A stretch of DNA of 64,000 bases from Sphingobium limneticum (GTDB lineage: Bacteria; Pseudomonadota; Alphaproteobacteria; Sphingomonadales; Sphingomonadaceae): NCBI RefSeq assembly GCF_008710155.1, contig NZ_VYPZ01000009.1, forward strand, positions 62,001-126,000, given 5' to 3'. Made by a program: the position numbers and the translations under genes. Shown here one piece after another: positions 52,111-60,780 of this stretch (the first letter of the stretch is position 1; every line of letters begins with the position of its first letter). A model generated the notes under the pieces. That model was not told the DNA's origin, did no database searches, and saw nothing but the letters and a program-made list of their open reading frames with translations.

Positions 52111-53784
52111 ATGTTGAAACGAGTCGCCGCCGCCCTGTTGCTTGCTACCGCCATGGCGCCCGTCACGCCCGTCGTGGCACAAAGCCCGGCGCCCGCGCCC
52201 ACCGCAACCCCCGCGCCTGCGACCGCTCCGAAGCTGATCGTCGCGATCAGCGTCGACCAGTTTTCCGCCGATCTGTTCAGCGAATATCGCCAATATTATA
52301 CGGGCGGCCTCAAGCGTCTGACCAGCGAAGGCGCCGTCTTCCCGCGCGGCTATCAGAGCCATGCCGCGACCGAAACCTGCCCCGGCCACTCCACCATCTT
52401 GACCGGCAGCCGCCCGTCGCGCACGGGCATCATCGCCAATAACTGGTTCGACCTTGGCACCAAGCGCGAAGACAAGAATGTCTATTGCGCCGAGGATGAG
52501 AGCCAGCCGGGCACCGACAGCGACCATTATGAAGCATCGCCGCTTCATCTGAAGGTGCCGACTCTGGGCGGTCGGATGAAGATCGCCAATCCCGCCACGC
52601 GTGTCGTGTCGGTATCCGGCAAGGACCGCGCCGCCATCATGATGGGCGGGCCGACCGCCGACCAAGCCTGGTGGCTCAGCCCCAAGGGCTATGTCAGCTA
52701 CAAGGGCGTGTCGGTTCCGCCGCTGGTGGCCAAGGTGAATGACGTGTTCGCCCAGCGGCTGGCGCAGCCCAATGCCGGGTTCGAGTTGCCCGCCCAGTGC
52801 GTGTCGAAGGATTTCGCGGTGCAGGCCGGCAATCGCTCCGTCGGCACCGGCCGCTTCGCGCGGCAGGCGGGCGACTATAATGGTTTCCGTATCTCGCCGG
52901 AGCAGGATGCGCTGACCCTGGCCTTCGCCGCCGCCGCGATCGACAGCATGAGCCTGGGCAAGCAGGCGCAGACCGATATCATTTCGATCGGCCTGTCGGC
53001 GACCGACTATGTCGGCCACACCTACGGCACCGAAGGCACCGAAAGCTGCATTCAGGTCGACCGGCTGGACCGCGAACTGGGCGCCTTCTTCGACAAGCTG
53101 GACAAGGACGGCATCGACTATGTCGTCGTGCTGACCGCCGACCATGGCGGCCATGACCTGCCCGAACGCCACCAGCTGAATGCGATGCCGATGGAACAGC
53201 GCGTGGACAAGGCGCTGACGCCTAAGGCGCTGAACGCGACCATCGCCGACAAGGTCGGCATGACCGGCAAGAAGGTCATCTGGGGCGATGGGCCGGCCGG
53301 CGATCTCTATTTCGACAAGGGGCTGACCACCGCCCAGCGCGCCAAGGTGGAGGCTGCGACGCTGACCTATCTGCGCGCCCATCCGCAGGTGCAGACCGTC
53401 TTTACCAAGGCGGAAATCGCCGCCACCCCCTCCCCTTCCGGCCCGCCCGAAAGCTGGAGCCTGATCCAGGAAGCGCGCGCCAGCTTCTACCCCGCGCGGT
53501 CGGGCGACCTGCTACTGCTGCTCAAGCCGCGCGTCATGTCGATCCCGGAAAGCGCCGTGATGGGCGCGGTCGCCACCCATGGTTCGCCCTGGGACACGGA
53601 TCGTCGCGTGCCGATCCTGTTCTGGCGCAAGGGGATGCAGCATTTCGAACAGCCGCTGGGCATCGAAACGGTCGACATCCTGCCGACGCTGGCCGCGCTC
53701 ATCAAGCTGCCGGTGCCCAAGGATGAGATTGACGGCCGCTGTCTGGACCTGATCGCGGGCGAAGGGGATAGCTGCGCGCAGTAA
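52111..53784 (+). CDS. PhoK-like alkaline phosphatase
   Basis: A secreted, zinc-dependent alkaline phosphatase of the nucleotide pyrophosphatase/PhoK subfamily known in Sphingomonas. The 557-aa product has a signal peptide ending near VVAQ24. The first metal aspartate is Asp49 (AISVDQFSADLF), the threonine nucleophile Thr89 is in ATETCPGHSTI, and further ligands lie in SATDYVGHTYG (Asp299, His303) and TADHGGHD (Asp344, His345). Threonine instead of serine is typical of this subfamily. The start has GAAGG upstream. A phosphate-box promoter was not recognised. Confidence 0.92.
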   Translation: MLKRVAAALLLATAMAPVTPVVAQSPAPAPTATPAPATAPKLIVAISVDQFSADLFSEYRQYYTGGLKRLTSEGAVFPRGYQSHAATETCPGHSTILTGSRPSRTGIIANNWFDLGTKREDKNVYCAEDESQPGTDSDHYEASPLHLKVPTLGGRMKIANPATRVVSVSGKDRAAIMMGGPTADQAWWLSPKGYVSYKGVSVPPLVAKVNDVFAQRLAQPNAGFELPAQCVSKDFAVQAGNRSVGTGRFARQAGDYNGFRISPEQDALTLAFAAAAIDSMSLGKQAQTDIISIGLSATDYVGHTYGTEGTESCIQVDRLDRELGAFFDKLDKDGIDYVVVLTADHGGHDLPERHQLNAMPMEQRVDKALTPKALNATIADKVGMTGKKVIWGDGPAGDLYFDKGLTTAQRAKVEAATLTYLRAHPQVQTVFTKAEIAATPSPSGPPESWSLIQEARASFYPARSGDLLLLLKPRVMSIPESAVMGAVATHGSPWDTDRRVPILFWRKGMQHFEQPLGIETVDILPTLAALIKLPVPKDEIDGRCLDLIAGEGDSCAQ

Positions 53785-53808
53785 GGCGCGTTAACCGAAA
53801 GCCATATT

Positions 53809-53932
53809 GTTCCCCCTCCCGTTTACGGGAGGGGGTTAGGGGGTGGGCAGGACGTCGCGATTGCCCACCCCGCTGCGACTAACGCGCTACGCGCGCAAGT
53901 CTCGCTACCCCTCCCGCGAGCGGGAGGGGAAT
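53809..53932. repeat. complex nested inverted repeat between phosphatase and cysE genes
   Basis: The outer parts each contain a CCCTCCCG/CGGGAGGG hairpin, and an inner pair GGGTGGGCA (starting about 53841) and TGCCCACCC (starting about 53861) forms another. It is a known style of sphingomonad intergenic repeat lying between two convergent genes and could terminate both. The gap 53785-53955 holds no gene. Confidence 0.75.
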
Positions 53933-53955
53933 AGCCTACCACCCACATCCGACCT

Positions 53956-54978
53956 TCAAATATTCTCCCCGAACCCGTCCGTCGCTTCCTCGACCAAGGC
54001 ATGTACGCGGTGGGGGGCGGATACCTGGACGCGGCTGGTCACTTCATACTGCGCCTTGGCCTGGCGGACGTTGGAGTCGGCGGGCACGCTGTCGGTCAGC
54101 CACACATTGCCGCCGATGACCGATCGGCTGCCCACGATGATCCGCCCCAGCACCGTCGCGCCAGCGTAGATCACCACATCATCCTCGATGATCGGATGGC
54201 GCGGCAGGGCCTTTTCCAGATGGCCCTTCTCGTCCGCGGGGAAGCTGCGCGCACCCAGCGTCACGCCCTGATAAAGGCGCACCCGCGCGCCCACGATCGC
54301 CGTTTCACCGATCACCACGCCGGTGCCATGGTCGATGAAGAAGGATGGGCCGATCTTGGCGCCGGGATGGATGTCGATCCCGGTCTTGCCATGGGCGATT
54401 TCCGACACGATCCGCGCCACCAACGGCGCGCCCAGTTCATAGAGGCGATGCGCCAGCCGGTGATGGATGATCGCCAGCATGGACGGGTAGCAGATCAGCA
54501 CCTCATCCACGCTGCGCGCAGCCGGATCGCCCAGAAAGGCCGCGTCGACATCGGTGTCGAGCAAGGTGCGCAGCGCCGGCAGGCCGTCGGCAAAGGCCGA
54601 TATGATCCGCGCCGCTTCCTTGTCCACCGCCTCGACCGGCTGCCCCTTCAGCGCGTAAATCTGCTCCAGCCGGATCTGGCCATGGAGGCGGCTGAGGACG
54701 GTTTGCAGCGTTTCGGCGACATAGGCGTCCTCATTATGCAGGCGCACATAGCCGGGGCCGAGCCGCAGCGGGAAGAGTGCGCCGCAGAGCGATTGGGTGA
54801 TCTTCGCCATATTGTCGCGCGAGGGGAAGCCTTCCGCCCCATATTCGGCATGATGTTGTTGCGATTGGCGCCAGCGGCTGCGCGCCGCGCTCAATTCCGC
54901 GACCAGCCTGTCCACGTCCCAATACCCCTCGACGATGCGATCGTCGTCCTGTCCGTCTGCCATTATATCCGCCTTCAT
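53956..54978 (-). CDS. cysE: serine O-acetyltransferase (EpsC/CysE type)
   Basis: Acetylates serine to O-acetylserine, the substrate of CysK (19821-20816). The 340-aa product has an N-terminal helical domain and a C-terminal left-handed beta helix: DIHPGAKIGPSFFIDHGTGVVIGETA with the catalytic His/Asp pair, GVTLGARSF and HPIIEDDVVIYAGATVLG. Length and the extended N-terminus match the EpsC subfamily. ATG 54963 (MADGQDD) with AAGG upstream is a possible alternative start. The feedback site is not discernible. Confidence 0.92.
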   Translation of the reverse strand: MKADIMADGQDDDRIVEGYWDVDRLVAELSAARSRWRQSQQHHAEYGAEGFPSRDNMAKITQSLCGALFPLRLGPGYVRLHNEDAYVAETLQTVLSRLHGQIRLEQIYALKGQPVEAVDKEAARIISAFADGLPALRTLLDTDVDAAFLGDPAARSVDEVLICYPSMLAIIHHRLAHRLYELGAPLVARIVSEIAHGKTGIDIHPGAKIGPSFFIDHGTGVVIGETAIVGARVRLYQGVTLGARSFPADEKGHLEKALPRHPIIEDDVVIYAGATVLGRIIVGSRSVIGGNVWLTDSVPADSNVRQAKAQYEVTSRVQVSAPHRVHALVEEATDGFGENI

Positions 54979-55070
54979 GCGCTTATTGCCGGGGGCATAG
55001 CGTGGTGACGGGGACAGGGATAAACGAGTTTTGCTTGGGGCCGAACAGATTCTCTTTTGTCGGCGCGCGC

Positions 55071-56384
55071 CTAACGCGGCAGGTACAGGCAGATTTCGGC
55101 GCGCAAGCCGCCTTCGGGCCGGTTGGCGAGGATGAACTGGCCGCCCTCCGCCGTCACCGCCTTCTGCACGATGGCAAGGCCAAGGCCCAGCCCGCGCGTG
55201 TTGCGCTGGCGCGCATCGTCCAGGCGGGAAAAGGGCCGCAACACTTCCTCCAGCCGCTCGCGCGGGATGCCGGGGCCGTCATCATCGACCCGGATCAGCA
55301 CTTCATTGCCCTTGCGCTCCAGCGAGACGCGGGCGCGATCGCCATAATGGAGCGCATTTTCGATCAGGTTGCGTACGGCCCGGCGCAGCGACAGGCCGCG
55401 CACTTCCATCTCCAGATGGTCCGGACCATTATAGTCCACGTCCTGATCATGATCCTGGAACGCATCGACGATGGTGGCGATGCTGACGGCGATGTCGGTG
55501 CGGACCGGCGGCTCGGGATCCTTCTCCCCGCCCAGGAAGGCAAGCAGCGATTCCAGCATCGCCCCCATTTCCTCCAGGTCGCCGCCCATGGCGTGCTGTA
55601 CTTCGGGATCTTTCACCAGCTCCAGCCGCAATTGCAGCCGGGCGAGCGGCGTGCGCAGATCATGGCCGACCGCCGCCAGCGTTTCCGTCCGTTCGTCGAT
55701 CAGGCGATGCATGCGCGCCTGCATGGCGTTGAAGGCGGTGATCAGGTTGCGCACATCGTTGGTGCCCGCTTCGGGCACGATCACTTCGGAACCACGACCG
55801 ATCCGGTGGGTCGCATGGGTCAGGTCGCGCAACGGCGCCAGCGTCCGGCGGATCAGCAGCAGGCCCGCCAGCAGCAACGCCAATACGGGGATCAGCGCCA
55901 GCCCCAGCCGGCCGATGGTGAAGGCCCATTTGCCGCCGCTGTGATGCATGCCGAAATAAAGCCAGCTGCCATCATGGAGTTGCAGCCCGCCATTGATTTC
56001 CGAATGACGCCCCGGCGTCAGGCGCAGCCACAGGCCGGATTTTTCCAGGCCGGGTTCCCAGTCGATGATCTGGCGTCGCATCCGCTCCAGTTCGGGCGAC
56101 AGCGGCGGCGGCGGCGGCGCGGCCGGCGACCAGTGGATATCGTAGCGATCGGTGGTCAGTTGCAGGCCCAGCGCGGGCCGCTCGCCGCGTGGCTGTTCGA
56201 CCAGCAGCTTGCGCGCGATGACCAGATGTTCGGCCAGACGTCGGGCCTCGTCATCCTGCAACGACAAATGGCTGGCCCGCTCATAGACGAGCGTGCCCAC
56301 CGCAAATTCCAGCGTAACGGTCAGCAGCAGGATCGCGCAGAGCCGGCCGAGCAGGCCGAGCGATCCCCTGAACTGTAGTTTCAA
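55071..56384 (-). CDS. EnvZ-like sensor histidine kinase, TTG start
   Basis: A 437-aa inner-membrane histidine kinase. Membrane helices lie at about residues 12-33 and 158-178 around a 125-residue periplasmic sensor of unknown ligand that contains a run of six prolines. A HAMP domain (RRTLAPLRDLTHATHRIGRG) is followed by the phosphoacceptor His241 in AVGHDLRTPLARL and ATP motifs LIENALHYG, VDDDGPGIP and GLGLGLAIVQ. There is no ATG; TTG 56384 (KLQFRGSLG) overlaps the regulator stop as TTGA. It is the partner of the upstream response regulator. Confidence 0.9.
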   Translation of the reverse strand: MKLQFRGSLGLLGRLCAILLLTVTLEFAVGTLVYERASHLSLQDDEARRLAEHLVIARKLLVEQPRGERPALGLQLTTDRYDIHWSPAAPPPPPLSPELERMRRQIIDWEPGLEKSGLWLRLTPGRHSEINGGLQLHDGSWLYFGMHHSGGKWAFTIGRLGLALIPVLALLLAGLLLIRRTLAPLRDLTHATHRIGRGSEVIVPEAGTNDVRNLITAFNAMQARMHRLIDERTETLAAVGHDLRTPLARLQLRLELVKDPEVQHAMGGDLEEMGAMLESLLAFLGGEKDPEPPVRTDIAVSIATIVDAFQDHDQDVDYNGPDHLEMEVRGLSLRRAVRNLIENALHYGDRARVSLERKGNEVLIRVDDDGPGIPRERLEEVLRPFSRLDDARQRNTRGLGLGLAIVQKAVTAEGGQFILANRPEGGLRAEICLYLPR

Positions 56385-57091
56385 GCGCGGCTGACCTCTG
56401 CATTGAACATATAGCCCACGCCGCGCACGGTGGTGATCGGCGCGCCCTTGTCCTGCGTGGACAATTTGCGGCGCAGGCGGCTGACCAGTACGTCGATGCT
56501 GCGGTCGGAGCTGTCGCCCATGCGGGTGCGGGACAGTTCGATCAGCCGTTCCCGCGCGATGACGCGCTGCGGATGGCTGAGGAAGGAACCGAGCAGGTCG
56601 AATTCCGCCCCGGTCAGTTCCACGATGGCGCCGGTGGGCGAGCGCAGTTCGCGGCGGGGGAAGTTGACGCTCCAGCCGTCGAAATGGGCTTCGCTCTCCC
56701 GATGCTCGTCCGGGCCGCGCTCCACGCCGACGCGGCGCAGGATGGCGCGGATGCGGGCGATCAGTTCCCGCGTGCCGAAGGGCTTGGGGAGGTAATCGTC
56801 TGCGCCCAGTTCCAGGCCGACGATGCGGTCCGTCTCGCTGCCCTTGGCGCTGATGAAGATGATGGGGACGTCGCTCTTGCGGCGGATCTGACGGCACAGG
56901 TCAATGCCGTTGGTGCCCGGCAGCATGACGTCCAGCACGACCAGATCCACCGGGCCGGCGTCGAAGGCCACCCACATTTCCGGACCGGACGATGCGGGGC
57001 GCACCTGATAGCCATGTTCCTGAAGCGCGCGAGCGGTCAGCGTGCGCAGCGGCGGATCGTCTTCGACGAGGATGATCGACGGGGCGGTCAT
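56381..57091 (-). CDS. OmpR-family response regulator
   Basis: A 236-aa regulator with a complete receiver (acidic Glu10/Asp11/Asp12, phosphoacceptor Asp54 in VVLDVMLPG, Ser81 and Lys103) and a winged-helix DNA-binding domain (LTGAEFDLLGSFLSHPQ, SSDRSIDVLVSRLRRKL, GVGYMF). It lies upstream of and overlaps its kinase by TTGA, so the two form a two-component system. The stimulus and targets are not shown. The start ATG 57091 (MTAPSIILVEDD) is preferred over one at 57109. Confidence 0.92.
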   Translation of the reverse strand: MTAPSIILVEDDPPLRTLTARALQEHGYQVRPASSGPEMWVAFDAGPVDLVVLDVMLPGTNGIDLCRQIRRKSDVPIIFISAKGSETDRIVGLELGADDYLPKPFGTRELIARIRAILRRVGVERGPDEHRESEAHFDGWSVNFPRRELRSPTGAIVELTGAEFDLLGSFLSHPQRVIARERLIELSRTRMGDSSDRSIDVLVSRLRRKLSTQDKGAPITTVRGVGYMFNAEVSRA

Positions 57092-57212
57092 GAAAGCGTC
57101 AGCGCACAAAATGTCATGATCTGGAGATAGGCCCGGCCGGATCGGGGGTCAACCGCACGACCCCGGCCAATGGGTCAATCGCGACTGGAGCAACAATTTG
57201 TCACGACAGCGA

Positions 57213-57249
57213 AAAGGGCCGGCCCGACGGGGTGTCGGACCGGCCCTTT
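57213..57249 (-). terminator. strong terminator of the porin gene
   Basis: Arms 57213-57228 and 57234-57249 are complementary at 15 of 16 positions (core AAAGGGCCGG/CCGGCCCTTT) around a 5-base loop. On the minus strand the stem ends in CCCTTTTC. It lies 23 bp past the porin stop. The rest of 57110-57271 shows no gene. Confidence 0.85.
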
Positions 57250-57271
57250 CGTTCGGCTCAAGGCCGCAGGA

Positions 57272-58099
57272 TCAGAAGGCCGCGGTCAGCGACACGACGA
57301 AGCGGCTGCGCGCGATCGAGGAGCCATCGGCGTCCGAGAAGTTCGGGCGGATGTAGTTTTCCTCGACGCGGGCGATGTCGGTGTCGACATAGGCGAGGCC
57401 TACGGTCAGCGGCGTGCCGGGGATGGCGACGTCCGCGCCGACCAGCCAGTCCATATATTTGCCGGTGGGCGCCAGCGAGGTGCCGTTGGGGCCAAGGCCG
57501 CTATTGCCGTTCGACCAGCCCAGATGCGCCTTCAACGTGACCGGCGTGTTCGGGATCGAACCGCTGACATCGCCCCAGACGTAGAAATTGTCTTCCTTGT
57601 CACCCGGATTGAAGATGGTGCAATCCGCGTCGCTGCACCACTTGCCCAGCGCCTGCTGCTTGGGCGCATAGGCGACGCCGACCAGACCCTTGACCGGGCC
57701 GACCTGGCTGGATAGCTTCACATAGGGTTCGGCGAAGTCGGTCTTGTTGGCACCCGACGGATACATGTACCAGGTCAGACCGACGTCCAGCGTGGTGGTT
57801 TCGGTCAGCGGAATGGCGTAACCTGCGAACAGGTCCAGTTCCATGTTGGATCCGCCGAACGTGCCCCAGCCCGACAGGTTGGAGGCCCAGGTGCCGGCAT
57901 AGGCGCCGCTTTCATGCGTCAGCGTGATGCCACCCTGAACGGCCATGCCCTTGTCGGTCTGCGACACGCCACGGAAACGATAGTCGGACACGAGGCCGAC
58001 GCTGCCGGATACGGTGACGGGGCTGGCGGGTTCTTCCTGTGCGAAAGCCGGGGCGCTGGAAAGGAGCGCGAGGGCGGCACAAGCGATTTGGTACTTCAT
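57272..58099 (-). CDS. TorF family putative porin
   Basis: A 275-aa outer-membrane beta-barrel protein. The signal peptide MKYQIACAALALLSSAPAFA ends near residue 20. The mature part begins with GSVGLVSDYRFRGVSQT, the signature of the TorF/conserved 'Gcw_chp' family, and ends in the aromatic C-terminus RFVVSLTAAF expected for barrel insertion. The start ATG 58099 has AGGGGA 6 nt upstream; ATG 58105 is too close to that site. Its transport substrate is unknown. Confidence 0.88.
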   Translation of the reverse strand: MKYQIACAALALLSSAPAFAQEEPASPVTVSGSVGLVSDYRFRGVSQTDKGMAVQGGITLTHESGAYAGTWASNLSGWGTFGGSNMELDLFAGYAIPLTETTTLDVGLTWYMYPSGANKTDFAEPYVKLSSQVGPVKGLVGVAYAPKQQALGKWCSDADCTIFNPGDKEDNFYVWGDVSGSIPNTPVTLKAHLGWSNGNSGLGPNGTSLAPTGKYMDWLVGADVAIPGTPLTVGLAYVDTDIARVEENYIRPNFSDADGSSIARSRFVVSLTAAF

Positions 58100-58304
58100 G
58101 AACATTCCCCTTTTACGTTGGAATGTTCCGTCCTGCATCCGCCGCCCAGGGATCTGTTTTGATCGCCCCCGATGCCAGCGGATATCCATGGACTATGCCG
58201 TCCCGCCCGCCACGCAAACCGCTTTTGCCGCAGTTGCGAAAGGATCGGAGCCGCTGTTGTAAGCAAGGCACGGTTCTTTGCTGATGCGATAATGTAATAT
58301 TGCT

Positions 58305-58332
58305 ATTATGTTTCCATGCGCATTTGAGACAA
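58305..58332 (-). promoter_or_regulatory. candidate sigma70-like promoter for the porin gene
   Basis: On the minus strand TTGTCT (58332-58327) and CATAAT (58310-58305) are separated by 16 bases, about 205 bp upstream of the porin start. The surrounding gap 58100-58399 is unusually AT-rich and holds the long leader and the SulP terminator, with no gene seen. Confidence 0.3.
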
Positions 58333-58369
58333 AAACAAACCGCCGCGCCTGAGGTCAGGCACGGCGGTT
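58331..58369 (-). terminator. rho-independent terminator of the SulP operon
   Basis: AACCGCCG (58338-58345) pairs with CGGCGGTT (58362-58369), with an inner GCCTG/CAGGC stem; on the minus strand the hairpin runs into TTTGTTTTTG. It lies 31 bp past the SulP stop. Confidence 0.85.
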
Positions 58370-58399
58370 CGACAGGTCGCCCAAGTGGTTGAGGGGGGG

Positions 58400-59896
58400 T
58401 CAGGCGACCAGCTGGCGCATCCGTCCGGTTGCGCCGAAATATTCCACCTGCGCGCCTGTGCCACGACGGCGATCGACCCATTCGCGCAGCATTTCCGCGC
58501 AGGTATGGTCGATATGGCCAAGCCGCTCGACATTCAGGATGACGAGGCCGGCGGTCGGCAGCGATTCCAGCTTGGCCGACAATTTTGGCAGGCTGAGAAA
58601 GGTCGCCGTGCCGCGCAGCGCCACTTCATGCGCTTCGCCACGGCTTGCATCCTCGACCTTCAGGCGCAGGCGGGTCGCATGCGGCAGCAGTTCCAGCATC
58701 GACAGGCCGATGCCCACCAGCACGCCGGTCAGCAGGTCGGTCGTCACGACGCAGATCAGCGTCGCGGCCCATACGATCGCGGGCAGCGGACCGTAGAGGT
58801 GGAAGAGATGCTTGACGTGGGCCACGCTGACCAGGCGAACGCCGGTGATGACGAGGATGCCGGCCAGAGCCGCCATCGGGATTTCACGGAGCAGCCAGGG
58901 CAGCAGCGCCACGAAGCCCAGGATCCAGACGCCATGCAGGATTGCCGACAGGCGGGTCTTCGCACCGGCCTGCACGTTGGCGGACGAACGAACGATGACC
59001 CCGGTCATCGGCAGCGCGCCGGCAAAGCCGCAAAGCAGGTTGCCCACGCCCTGCGCGCTCAATTCCTTGTTATAATTGGTGCGCACGCCATCATGCATGC
59101 GATCGACGGCGGCGGCCGACAGCAGGGTTTCGGCGCTGGCGATGAAGGCGATGGCGATCGCGGTGGTGATGACGGTCGGGTTCAGCAGCTGCGCCAGCAG
59201 GCCCTGTTCGGGCAGGCTGACCGCCGCGACGATCGATTCGGGCACGACGACGCGCGCGACGTCCAGGCCCAGCGCGAAGGCGACCAGCGTCGCGGCGACC
59301 ACGCCGACCAGCGCGCCCGGCACCAGCTTCATCGAGGCGGGGCGGAACTTCTCCCAGCCCAACATGCTGAAGATGGTGACGAGGCCGACGGCGAAGGCCG
59401 TGACGGTATCGCCGTTCGACAGGCCCAATATCTGGCCCGGCATGGCGATCAGATTGTGCAGGCCGCTCGACAGCGGCTTGTCATCGAACAGCACATGGAA
59501 CTGGCCGACCACGATCAGCACGCCGATGCCCGCCAGCATGCCGTGCACGACGGCGGGCGAAATGGCGCGGAACCAGCCGCCGACCCGCAACAGACCTGCG
59601 ACGACCTGGATCGCGCCCGCCAGAATCAGGATCGGGCCGAGGGCCGAGAGGCCCTGTTCCCGCACGATTTCAAAGACGATGACGGCAAGGCCGGCGGCCG
59701 GGCCGCTGACCTGCAATGGCGAACCCGCCAGCAGGCCGACGACGATGCCGCCGATGATGCCGGTGATAAGACCCTTTTCCGGCGGCACGCCGGACGCGAT
59801 GGCGATGCCCATGCAGAGCGGCATCGCCACCAGGAAGACGACGATCGACGCCGTAAAATCGCGGCCGAAATTGCCGCCGGAAAGAGCCTTCAACAT
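58400..59896 (-). CDS. SulP family anion transporter, probable bicarbonate permease
   Basis: A 498-aa inner-membrane transporter with about 11-12 helices (FTASIVVFLVAMPLCMGIAIASG, GLITGIIGGIVVGLLAGSPLQVSGPAAG) and a C-terminal STAS domain from about residue 420. SulP members move sulfate or bicarbonate. The gene lies 3 bp after a beta-carbonic anhydrase and shares its operon and terminator, which favours bicarbonate as the substrate, as in BicA-type systems. This is inferred from context, not sequence motifs. Confidence 0.88.
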   Translation of the reverse strand: MLKALSGGNFGRDFTASIVVFLVAMPLCMGIAIASGVPPEKGLITGIIGGIVVGLLAGSPLQVSGPAAGLAVIVFEIVREQGLSALGPILILAGAIQVVAGLLRVGGWFRAISPAVVHGMLAGIGVLIVVGQFHVLFDDKPLSSGLHNLIAMPGQILGLSNGDTVTAFAVGLVTIFSMLGWEKFRPASMKLVPGALVGVVAATLVAFALGLDVARVVVPESIVAAVSLPEQGLLAQLLNPTVITTAIAIAFIASAETLLSAAAVDRMHDGVRTNYNKELSAQGVGNLLCGFAGALPMTGVIVRSSANVQAGAKTRLSAILHGVWILGFVALLPWLLREIPMAALAGILVITGVRLVSVAHVKHLFHLYGPLPAIVWAATLICVVTTDLLTGVLVGIGLSMLELLPHATRLRLKVEDASRGEAHEVALRGTATFLSLPKLSAKLESLPTAGLVILNVERLGHIDHTCAEMLREWVDRRRGTGAQVEYFGATGRMRQLVA

Positions 59897-59899
59897 GAT

Positions 59900-60598
59900 T
59901 TACTCCGCCGCTTGGGCATAAACCGATTCGCCGGCAAGGCGACGGCCGTGGGGAAGTGCGACCTGCATCGGCTGGCCTTCGCGCAGGGGCGAGAAGCGAC
60001 CGGTTTCGCCGTCCAGGCCGAGCACCTGGCCGGCGTGAATATCGACATACCAGCCATGCAGCGCGATTTCGCCACGGGCGATGCCCGACGCGATCGACGG
60101 ATGGGTGCGCAGATGCGCCAGCTGAACCACGACATTTTCCAGCGCCATGTTGCGCAGCTTTTCCGCGTCGCTCAGGTCCGTGGGATAATTTTCGCGGCAC
60201 ACCTTCTGCGCAGCATGGCTGTGACGCAGCCAGGCGGCGACGTTGGGCATGGACGTCAGGTCGGCGTCGGTGGCCAGCGCCTTCATCGCGCCGCAATCGC
60301 TATGACCGCACACGATGATGTCGCGCACGCCCAGCACCATGACGGCATATTCGACCGTCGCGGTGACGCCGCCCAACTGGCTGGCATGCGGCGGCACGAT
60401 GTTGCCCGCGTTGCGGCACACGAACAGGTCGCCGGGCGCGGCCTGCATGATCTGTTCGGGGACGATGCGCGAATCCGCGCAGGAAATCATCAGCGCCTTG
60501 GGGCTTTGGCCATGGTTGGCCAGCTGGTTGTACAGCGTGCTTTCGCTGGGGTAGACTTTGGTTTCAAAGTCAAAAACGCGACCGATAAGCTCGTTCAT
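59900..60598 (-). CDS. beta-carbonic anhydrase
   Basis: Interconverts CO2 and bicarbonate with zinc. The 232-aa cytosolic protein has zinc ligands Cys40, His99 and Cys102 and the Asp42-Arg44 dyad: SCADSRIV and VCGHSDCGAMKA. The N-terminal helix and LEE-type C-terminal region are typical of plant-type beta-CAs. The start ATG 60598 has AGAGGA 8 nt upstream. It is the first gene of the CA-SulP operon and probably helps supply bicarbonate for carboxylases or control pH. Confidence 0.93.
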   Translation of the reverse strand: MNELIGRVFDFETKVYPSESTLYNQLANHGQSPKALMISCADSRIVPEQIMQAAPGDLFVCRNAGNIVPPHASQLGGVTATVEYAVMVLGVRDIIVCGHSDCGAMKALATDADLTSMPNVAAWLRHSHAAQKVCRENYPTDLSDAEKLRNMALENVVVQLAHLRTHPSIASGIARGEIALHGWYVDIHAGQVLGLDGETGRFSPLREGQPMQVALPHGRRLAGESVYAQAAE

Positions 60599-60730
60599 GG
60601 AGTCTATCCTCTTCTTTGAATGACTATTTCCGGCCAGGGGGCGGACCGGTATAGTGTGAAGAATAGACAAGCGGTTTTGCTGCGGCGCAGCGGGATTGTT
60701 AAAAACTATGTCTGGCCAATGAAACGAAGC

Positions 60731-60772
60731 GGATTGCGCAAAACCGCGAAAAATGGCGGTTTTGCGCAATCC
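60731..60772. repeat. 17-bp perfect inverted repeat between the response regulator and carbonic anhydrase genes
   Basis: GGATTGCGCAAAACCGC (60731-60747) is perfectly complementary to the sequence at 60756-60772 around an 8-base loop. It lies 9 bp past the regulator stop and about 130 bp upstream of the carbonic anhydrase start. It could terminate the regulator transcript (no T-run) or be an operator for the downstream operon. The rest of the 182-bp gap holds no gene. Confidence 0.8.
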
Positions 60773-60780
60773 TTTGCTGG

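Noticed and set aside
52180..52240. The Pro/Ala/Thr repeat near the start of the phosphatase as a separate repeat element
   Set aside because: It is a normal low-complexity linker after the signal peptide and has no inverted repeat structure.
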